The position numbers were made by a program, and so were the translations under genes. A DNA stretch of 64,000 nucleotides from Cylindrodendrum hubeiense (lineage: Eukaryota; Ascomycota; Sordariomycetes; Hypocreales; Nectriaceae): contig JAANBB010000061.1 of the NCBI GenBank assembly GCA_014621425.1, forward strand, positions 82,844 through 146,843, given 5' to 3'. The notes below the pieces were generated by a model, which made no database searches, was not told the origin of the DNA, and was given only the letters and a program-made list of their open reading frames with translations. Positions 56,732-64,000 of the stretch are shown here, piece after piece (the first letter of the stretch is position 1; each line of letters opens with the position of its first letter).

Positions 56732-57161
56732 CCAGAATCTGAATGATCTCAATCGACCCGGTCACACGTTGCGTGACATTGCCTGTAACTGAAGGATCTA
56801 CTCGTGTTGTGAGTGGTCAGCCAGAATCTGAATCAGCCGAACGTGGCTTTATTAGTCGTTATGCCAGCTGGCTGTCGCCTTGCCGGAGTACGTATTGGCA
56901 GCCTAATGGGTTGCCTTGCAAACGATTGGGCGCAGCCGGAATCCGAAGTACCCCAATTCTGCAGCCTGTATCCAGAATCCGAAGAATTTAGCTGCATGAC
57001 ATGATGCAACCAGCAGAGGGTGGTAAAAATAACCTCGGTATATATTCCGCAGGACCGGGCTAGAAAAAACTGCATGGGTTCAAAGTATCTCACTCACTGG
57101 AGCCAAAATCTGAAAGCCAGTAGCTGGGATCCATCTTCATTTGCTCATGCCAGAATCTGAA
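56732..57161. repeat. Six copies of a 12-base motif CCAGAATCTGAA upstream of the ankyrin gene
   Basis: Copies begin at 56732, 56821, 56936 (CCGGAATCCGAA), 56972 (CCAGAATCCGAA), 57103 (CCAAAATCTGAA) and 57150, all in the same orientation, with start-to-start spacing of 89, 115, 36, 131 and 47 bases. Their flanks are unrelated, so this is not a simple tandem array. They start about 200 bases upstream of the ankyrin gene's start codon and could be binding sites for a regulator, or relics of short inserted sequences. Confidence 0.6.
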
Positions 57162-57329
57162 CATAACAAACAAAAGCGTCACTAGGCATAAGCTGGAGGC
57201 TTAGTCAAGCCGCTGAGTAGGGACATGTAATGTTGATAAAATCCCATGTATTCCTGTGTGTAGTCTGCAGCATCGGCAACACTCTCTATCCACCTAGACT
57301 CTCTACTTTCCTGATTCCAAGCCCTCGTC

Positions 57330-57512
57330 ATGGCACTGTCGATCGAGGCAGTAGTAGCAATCATTTCCTTGGTAGTTGCTTTCCCACCAACGGCATTTAT
57401 TGTGTGCAAGTGGATTCAGCACCGGATCAGACACCATCACGAATCTGTTTGTACGTTATTGAGGTTAGGGGGAGTTAATCCAAAGGGTGAGCTGACGTTG
57501 AAAGAACAGTAA
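57330..57512 (+). CDS. Possible small single-helix membrane protein (60 codons, maybe first exon)
   Basis: The frame starts MALSIEAVVAIISLVVAFPPTA and continues into a basic stretch (KWIQHRIRHH), i.e. one membrane helix with a positively charged flank. Many fungal genomes have short proteins beginning in just this style, which makes a real gene plausible. A GTTAGG-type donor inside suggests further exons that I could not trace. A minus-strand frame at 57182-57409 overlaps it. Confidence 0.3.
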   Translation: MALSIEAVVAIISLVVAFPPTAFIVCKWIQHRIRHHHESVCTLLRLGGVNPKGELTLKEQ

Positions 57513-59156
57513 TAAGTCATGCCCGTCGACCCACAAGTGTTAGGAACTGGACTTTGATTACCTCGAGAACTCAACGAATTATTGTCACGACTGTCGACAT
57601 TTATCTTGAAGAAGGCCACATCCACTGAAAACTGAATGCTTTGGGGTAACCTCCGTGGTTTTGGGGACATGTAAGGCAAAGAGGAAGTCGGAGCCACGGT
57701 ACTGGTCAATAAAAATGAAGATTTAGGGGAGCGGTTTATGTGCACTTAGTTTGGACCTCCACATTGGGTAAGAGGATATATGAGCATTGTACAAATCACC
57801 GAGGGTTTCGCTACACCACTGACGTGAACTGATGTACTACTTGTCGAGAGCGTCTTACCTTTGAGGTCACAACAGCACATGATTTGAAAATGGAAGAAAG
57901 ATTATCCAAGAGCCTATTTCATTGATCAGGAATAACAACGCACTTCCTTAATTCACGCTTGATGATAAGATAAGTTAAACTCAAGTGTCCGTGGCTTGTT
58001 ATAGCTACGAAGAGAAACGGCTTGACGAAACATTGTCATTTTGGGTGATTTTTGCGACTCAATGTCGCGGCCTTTGGCTTTAGAGTGAGGGGTGCGCAGG
58101 AAATTGACTGCTAGTCAACGAACCTATGGACCCAAGCGAAGACAGAAATGATTGTTAACCACAGCTTTCAGTAGCCATGGCTAACTGTCAGTAGGAATGT
58201 GGGCCAGCTCGGACACTGATTTGGCCGAAACCGTTCGCTAACAGATTGAGCGGGCAGTCACTCATTTAAGCTGCGAACACAATGTCTTGTGAGCATGAGA
58301 CACTGGCGGTGAACTGAGCGCTTGCGGTCAAAGGATGACTTGTATGCTCCGCGTGCCGCCTTGTCCGCCGTTGATCGTACTCGCCTGCACTTAATTTTAG
58401 TGTGCTGCACCCACGTCTTATCTGCATCTCGCACGCCCTACATACGCCCTGCTTATCCCGAAAATGGGAGCCCGACGTAGGATCGCAATCTGCAGCAACT
58501 AGTTGCCAAACTCTATGCTTGGTCAATTTGTGTAAATTGCCGCACCAATCCACCTATGGCAGCAGCCCGGTCCATCCAGCACGGTCCGCCGCGTTGCGAT
58601 AACGGTCGTGCCTCCTCGGCGCGGGCTCTGACTACCGTTGCCAAGAAGAGGAGATAAGGGAATGAGCCGGATGAAAGCGACTGAAAGCGAGCTATCGCGG
58701 CCGCCTCGTATCGCTATCTCGATCGGAGCCGCCCAAAAAAAGCGCGTCGTCCCTGAGCTAGAAGCTCGCATAGAACAATCGGGCGCGGGAAGCATGGCTT
58801 CGACCTCGGAGCTACATCTACACCCGACTGGCCGTGACATGATACACTGACTCGCTTCTCCACTGTTGAGACCCTATCTCCTTGACGGGGTTACCCCTCG
58901 TGCTCACTGCGCTGCCCAATCATGCCGCTGGGGATTTAATCTTGGCTCTCGAAGTGGAGCGTCATCGCGGGGCATTGCCGGTAAGATGCCCGACGATATC
59001 CTCATCTGAGCCCCGACAGCGGAGCTCTTTAAAGCCCCTCCATCCCCTCCTCGATCTCCAGCTTTGGACCTTGAATCATCATATACCTTCTCGTCCATCC
59101 GAGCAAATTTGAAAGATTCGAAACACACAGTCCAATCTCTCACAGCAACCGACACA

Positions 59157-60255
59157 ATGGCCAGCCTCACCCTTCCCGAACCCTTCGCCAGCATCCCCCG
59201 AGAGAACTTCCTCTTCGGCCCCTCTCCCATCCAGGAGCTCCCCCGTATGAGCGCCGCTCTCGGTGGAAAGGTCGGCATCTACGCCAAGCGCGAGGACTGC
59301 AACTCCGGTCTTGCCTATGGTGGAAACAAGGTCCGAAAGCTTGAGTAGGTTGACATCCGAGCTCCCCAGCTTGATCGTACCATGTTGCTGACAATTGCTC
59401 CCCAGGTACCTCGCATCTGAGGCTCTCGCTGAGGGCGCTGATACCCTCGTTTCCATCGGTGGTGTCCAGTCAAACCACACCCGTGCCGTCACGGCCGTGG
59501 CCACCAAGCTCGGTCTCAAGGCCGCTACCGTCCAGGAGCACTGGGTCGAGTGGACCGACCCCGGCTACGAGAAGGTCGGCAACATCCAGCTCTCGCGCCT
59601 GATGGGCGGCGATGTCAGACTCGACCCCTCGACCTTCGGCATCGAGCACAAGGACACCCTGGCCAACCTCAAGGCCGAGATCCTCGCCAAGGGCGGCAAG
59701 CCCTACTACATCCCCGCCGGTGCCTCTGACCACCCTCTCGGTGGTCTCGGCTTCGCGCGCTGGGCCCTCGAGGTCGAGGCCCAGGAGAAGGAGCTCGGCG
59801 TCTTCTTCGACACCGTCCTCGTGTGCGCCGTCACCGGCTCGACCCTGGGCGGCATGATTGCCGGCTTCAAGCTCGCCGAGAAGCTCGGCTCCCCCAAGCG
59901 CAAGGTCGTCGGCATCGACGCCTCGGGCAAGGTGCAGCAGACCTTCGACCAGGTGCTGCGCATCGCCAAGTTCACCGGCGTCAAGATTGGCCTGGAGGAC
60001 AGCGACATCACCGAGGCCGACGTCATCCTCAACGCCGAGTACAACGCCAAGGTCTACGGTATTCCCGACGAGGAGACCATCGCCGCCATGAAGTTCGGTG
60101 CCTCCACTGAGGCCTTCATCACCGACCCCGTGTACGAGGGCAAGTCTCTGGCCGGCATGATGGGCATGATCAAGAAGGGCGAGATTGCGAGCGGCAACGT
60201 TCTGTACGCCCACCTGGGTGGACAGCTGGCTCTGAACGCCTATTCGTCGTTGTAA
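59157..60255 (+). CDS. 1-aminocyclopropane-1-carboxylate (ACC) deaminase
   Basis: A pyridoxal-phosphate enzyme of the tryptophan-synthase beta fold that splits ACC, the plant ethylene precursor, into 2-oxobutanoate and ammonia. Two exons (59157-59344 and 59406-60255) give 345 residues, the normal length. The cofactor lysine is Lys58 in [22 protein letters not shown] contains the conserved Ser84-Asn85; the glycine-rich [13 protein letters not shown] holds the phosphate and [11 protein letters not shown] near the end is also typical. Codon usage is extremely C-ending, so expression is expected to be high. A related activity in this family is D-cysteine desulfhydrase, which cannot be ruled out by motif alone. 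No signal peptide; cytosolic. It is tail to tail with the next gene (53 bases between stops). Confidence 0.93.
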
Positions 60256-60308
60256 AGAGTTTATTTTATGATATCCATGAAGCATCAAAAGAAAATGCTA
60301 AAGTCTCG

Positions 60309-61039
60309 CTATTTTTGCGAACCTCCTTCTTTCACTTTAATGAAAACCTCCATGAAGTCCTGTGCATCTCCGGCGCCACTGATGCGGTGCGATCCTTGAA
60401 TAACGTATGCGGGGACACCCGACCCCGCCAAAGCTTCTCGGTTCTTCTGAGCTTCCACGTCGACAGTGCCGGCCTCCAATTCCGAGCCCAGCCATTTGTC
60501 GACCTCTGTCCCATCGACCCCAGAAGCAATAGCAATCTCTCTGAGAACGTCCTGCGAAGAAATGTCCTTTTCGAGCTCGTGGTACGCTGCAAAGATGCCG
60601 TCGACGAGGGCGTTCTGGATTTCGGGGCTCTTCGTGCGGCTGAGATGAACCAGCCGATGCGCATGTCGCGTATCTCCAATCTTTCCACCGCCCTGAAAAT
60701 TGATTCCAACCGCACGTCCGATTTGATCCATTCGTTGAAACAACTTTGTCCGCTGCTCTGGCGTCATGTCACCCAGTCTGGCGTCTGCGATTTCGAGCTT
60801 GTCGACGCTGTGGGTCGATGGACCGTAGTTCAAATAGTACGGGCGGTAGTTGATGTGAAAAACGTCAGATTTCCCTCCTGGATACGTCTTCTGATAGAGG
60901 GATATGGCCATTTCTAACTTCCGCTTGCCGATGTAGCACCACTACGCGGCGTGAGCGTCTTCCCTTCATAAGTTAACAAAGAACGGCAACCTACTGCGCA
61001 AACAAAGTCGGAAATGACGTCAATTTCTATGATAGTCAT
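60309..61039 (-). CDS. DsbA/FrnE-like thioredoxin-fold oxidoreductase
   Basis: Exons 61039-60995 and 60941-60309 give 225 residues. The first intron splits exactly inside the active site: FVCA joins WCYIGKRKLE, restoring a Cys14-Ala-Trp-Cys17 motif of the DSBA-like family (FrnE type, also related to 2-hydroxychromene-2-carboxylate isomerases). The rest fits the family: TRHAHRLVHLS after the first helix, LVDGIFAAYHELEKDISSQDVL, and the end SGVPAYVIQGSHRISGAGDAQDF, where cis-Pro precedes Ala-Tyr. It has no signal peptide, so it is likely cytosolic and involved in thiol redox or conjugation. Role and partner are unknown. Confidence 0.9.
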
Positions 61040-61934
61040 ATTGCTACCTCCGTGTTCTTCTTGACTAAGACGTATGGCAAATTTAGTTGAGGCGAGTTCA
61101 AAATTGGCCTGGATTGTTCTGTGGGGCGCCTTACTGTGTCTTAGGAGCGACGGCGAGCACGCCACCTTTTTAACCAACAGAGATCAAGTTTGAGTTAGGC
61201 AGCCACTTGCTGTCACTGTTTGCTAGCGGGGCTGCTGGGGTGCATACGTCAACGTGCATAATTCGATTGTGTATTAGCGTTGCTTGTGAGACAACAAACT
61301 CGGCTCACCACCCATGTTCTGCGAAGCGCCGTTGAGATCTCGGTTCATAAGAGTGGGACTAAGCTCTGAGCCATGTCAACTGACTATTACACAAACGGCC
61401 CAGATATAGCTGATAGATCTTGATATTGAATTCAAATCAACCCTGTGCACTTGAGCTCTCCATGACAGCCGTTAACTCAAGAATTCGCAATCTCTCCTTT
61501 GTGTTTGGCGCGACTCGAAGGCCTTTGCGGTTTTTCTCAACTTGAAGTCGAATATTATAGGCCCATTCAGCAAACTGTTACTTTGTTGACAACATTGTTC
61601 TCATCTCCTGCTCAGCTTGACAATTGCGTTTACTTCGTCTTTAGTTATGAACAATCTATGATGATTCACTGACCGCCAGCCACATGCCTAGTTCAGAACA
61701 AAAGAAAAGCTCGCTTAGTAGACAAGAAATCATTCACTCTACTCTCGTAGTTGCCTGTTAAGAAAACAGTCAAGATTCCGACTCAACCTATTAACCTATA
61801 AATTCTTCAAGCACTCCTCGCTCCCAGACAACTTAACTCTTCTCTCTACCTCTTCCACTCAAACGCACTTGACATAAAGTTTACCACAAGCCCACACTAG
61901 ATTCTTTCTAGGCTCACTTCGCCATACCGACACG
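61040..61934. other. Divergent promoter region of about 0.9 kb
   Basis: It lies between the minus-strand oxidoreductase and the next plus-strand gene. A CT-rich stretch precedes 61935 (CTTCTCTCTACCTCTTCC), as expected for a fungal leader. Nothing else is seen. Confidence 0.5.
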
Positions 61935-63261
61935 ATGAATCCTGAGGAAGACCCTGGTGGGTGGTCCGAACAGCGTCTCATGCAGCAGCTTAGAAGCTTG
62001 GGCAACTACGGCTATGAGATCCCATCACTTGAGCCATTCCTTAACCCTCCGAGCAATGCGAACAGCTCTGGGAACGGTGGGACTACCACTCCGACTCCGG
62101 GTCATCCACCATCCTCGTCTGCCCCCAAGAATCAGGATCAGGGGCTACATCAACAAGATGACCAGATGCTGGATCTGGACGAATTTGTCGACCTCCAGGC
62201 GCTGTTGGGTTATACGAATCCTATCTCCGACGCCAACCCCCTCGATGATTTAAGCCCTGCATCCAACACGTCAGTCTATTTTTTAACGACGAAGGCATGG
62301 TTGATTCTAACCTGCTAACCATACATAGGTCTCTGCCTGAGTCTGACACTGGTCCGGATGGTAACGAGGTCAACAACAGGAACGAACAGACACCTTTCCG
62401 CTACCTTGGCTATGTCAACTCTAGCGAGCAAGCTGCCGCACTCAGACGGACTTTCAACGACCGTTCGGATCTCAATGGTGGAATCACAACAAAGCCTGAA
62501 AGCGACGCTACCTTCCCTCAGACCGAGGAACAGTATCGCGGTCGGGTTCGGGAGATTGTCGAAGCCATGTGCGATTGGTCTCGAGTCACTGAATGGAGAA
62601 CTCGGATGGGACGAGAAAACACCAAGGAGTGGATCGAAGAATATACTAGGGAACATGGACCTATCTCTCAGTTGGATGATGCCGACCTCAAGCCACCCGA
62701 GAATCGGATGCCCTCGCTAGTGGAGCAGTGGAGAAATGTCACCCATCGTGAAATGGACGACCTTACGATTGAACTTCTCGGAGCGGAAATTCTTGTAAGC
62801 CATTCGCTATGATACCTGCAAGTATCTGTAGGAATTAACTGTTGGATCAGGATCAAACTGTACTTGCTCAGCAAGGAATAAGCAACGACCTCCTCTGGAG
62901 CAATCGCGACGCTACTCGCGAAAAGTATGCCTCATTTCAAGAACGATGGGCTGTCGTTCTGGAAGGCTTCCAGGTAGGCATCGCAAGCCCCCGCCTCATG
63001 AAAGCTTCTAATCAAAAGATCAGACTACGAAGGCGTTGATCCATTCTGCCATCCAAGCCTCATGGATGTCGCGCATCACTAGACGCCCTCGCGCCGAGAA
63101 GCAGGTACGAAGCGCCACATGCTACACCAATTAAGCGTTGCTGACACGACATGCTCTAGAGAAAGACGCAGAATAAAAGTGGAAACGACCTCAAGCGGAA
63201 GAAGATTACCAACCTAGGCGAATCCGTCGCGAAGAAGGCCAAACCTCCAGCCGATGAGTAA
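61935..63261 (+). CDS. Conserved-looking hypothetical protein, probably nuclear (368 residues)
   Basis: Five exons by eye: 61935-62269, 62329-62794, 62851-62973, 63024-63104 and 63160-63261; every join keeps the frame. No domain is recognised. The N-terminal third is Ser/Pro/Asn/Gln-rich and acidic (QDDQMLDLDEFVDLQALLG), the centre is helical and charged (RVREIVEAMCDWSRVTEW, EEYTREHGPISQLDD), and the C-terminus ends in a bipartite basic signal (KRKKITNLGESVAKKAKPP), suggesting import into the nucleus. An acidic start plus basic end would suit a chromatin or transcription-linked protein, but that is a guess. Confidence 0.72.
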
Positions 63262-63677
63262 ATGTGGACCGTTGGCGGCTAACGGGATTGTCACAAAACT
63301 CTCCCTCTTGTATTTGTACTGTTTATTACGCCTCAGAGAAGTGTACGAGTATGAGTTTGCTGATTGCGAGAATCGCTCAGCCAATGATAGACACCCGGAA
63401 GTGTACCAGGATGAGCTTACTGATAGAGAATCAATTCACATGTCACGGCACTGGATGTCAGGAGACATATATGAATAGTAATGTGTAACTCAGATTTTGT
63501 CATTAATTGTTCATCAAGACCCAAGAATAGTCGAGCAATCCTCGTTACTGAGGACGAGATGCAACCGTGACCAATGAGAATAACGACGGCTTTTTGTCGT
63601 AACTAGCATAATATTTTTGTCTGTTTCCAGCATGTGGAATGATCCCTAACGCCTGCCGTGCAAGTCATGATGATAGT
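63262..63677. other. Intergenic region of about 0.4 kb
   Basis: Between the hypothetical gene and the PDX1 fragment. Two overlapping short plus-strand frames are the only open frames and neither has a motif. Confidence 0.45.
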
Positions 63678-63909
63678 CTACCAACCCCGGCCAGCGAGCT
63701 TCTCCTCGGGCTTCATGGTGTCGCAGTTGATGCCGACCATGGCCTCGCCGAGTCCTGTGCTGCACTCGGCCAGCACCTTGGCGTCTCTGAAGTGAGTCGT
63801 CGCCCGCACGATGGCCTTGGCACGCTTAGCGGGATCGCCCGACTTGAAAATACCGCTGCCGACAAAGACGCCGTCGCAGCCCAGCTGCATCATCAGGGCG
63901 GCGTCAGCG
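63678..63909 (-). pseudogene. PDX1: 5'-truncated fragment of PDX1/SNZ (pyridoxal 5'-phosphate synthase subunit)
   Basis: About 77 codons match the C-terminal end of the vitamin B6 synthase PDX1 (PdxS, Snz1), from [15 protein letters not shown] through [20 protein letters not shown] and [13 protein letters not shown] to a natural end GRGW and TAG at 63678-63680. The frame is intact and has C-ending codons like a highly expressed gene. Right of 63909 the similarity stops and the frame closes with TGA a few codons on; no splice acceptor fits. So this is a truncated, recent copy of the 3' end, not the whole gene, unless the right part was rearranged in assembly. Confidence 0.78.
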
Positions 63910-64000
63910 GGGGTCGACCCATATCAGTGACTGTATACTAGGTGCAAGCTAGGCACAATCTCTCTGAAATTAAAGAAATAAGCGATCTCGCAATCCCTTT
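63910..64000. other. Edge segment of unknown content
   Basis: The last 90 bases show no reading frame that continues PDX1 and no recognised feature. Confidence 0.4.

Larger units (their letters stand above)
56528..59156. other. Intergenic region of about 2.6 kb with a repeated motif and a possible small gene
   Basis: It separates the minus-strand ankyrin gene and the plus-strand ACC deaminase gene, so both promoters are here. It holds the six-copy CCAGAATCTGAA motif and a 60-codon membrane ORF, both listed separately. The rest shows only short frames; the part 58200-59100 is GC-rich. Confidence 0.5.

Noticed and set aside
59470..60288. A 272-codon open frame on the minus strand
   Set aside because: It is an antisense shadow of the strongly codon-biased ACC deaminase.

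Overview
The window is nuclear DNA of a filamentous ascomycete (Pezizomycotina), most likely a Sordariomycete of the Fusarium/Hypocreales type. The evidence is short spliceosomal introns of about 45-80 bp with GTRNGY donors and YAG acceptors, UTRs between genes, and families almost confined to these fungi: a HET-domain protein, a Clr5-ankyrin protein, a DUF7053-like protein, and Zn2Cys6 and C2H2-like regulators. I found no operons, CRISPR arrays, rRNA or convincing tRNA. One ambiguous base (position 8269) shows this is a draft assembly. Exon joins below were made by eye from splice sites and reading-frame continuity.

Left part (1-24 kb): a 5'-truncated unknown gene at the edge; a DUR3-type transporter on the minus strand with an apparent one-base deletion; a gene desert of about 4.7 kb; a DUF7053-like gene; a HET-domain gene; an intact oligopeptide transporter (OPT); a protein N-terminal amidase (NTA1 type) with a very long disordered tail; and a small secreted protein. 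Middle (25-33 kb): a CorA-like membrane protein, a TDT/Mae1-type anion or dicarboxylate transporter, an F-box protein and a short-chain dehydrogenase.

The stretch 34-47 kb looks accessory. It holds a C2H2-like regulator, a decayed FAD amino-acid/fructosyl-amine oxidase, a Zn2Cys6 transcription factor, an unidentified decayed coding relic, a cytochrome P450 and an MFS transporter. The last intact three (regulator, P450, exporter-like MFS) lie together and have the layout of a small detoxification or metabolite cluster without a backbone enzyme.

Right part (48-64 kb): a GH18-family protein, a 1363-residue Clr5-ankyrin protein with a novel-looking C-terminal repeat and an unusual repeated motif in its upstream region, a codon-optimised ACC deaminase tail to tail with a DsbA/FrnE-like oxidoreductase, an unknown probably nuclear protein, and a clean 3' fragment of the vitamin B6 synthase gene PDX1. 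The mix of transporters, regulators, self/non-self type genes, pseudogenes and large gaps suggests a subtelomeric or otherwise variable region, but this is inference.
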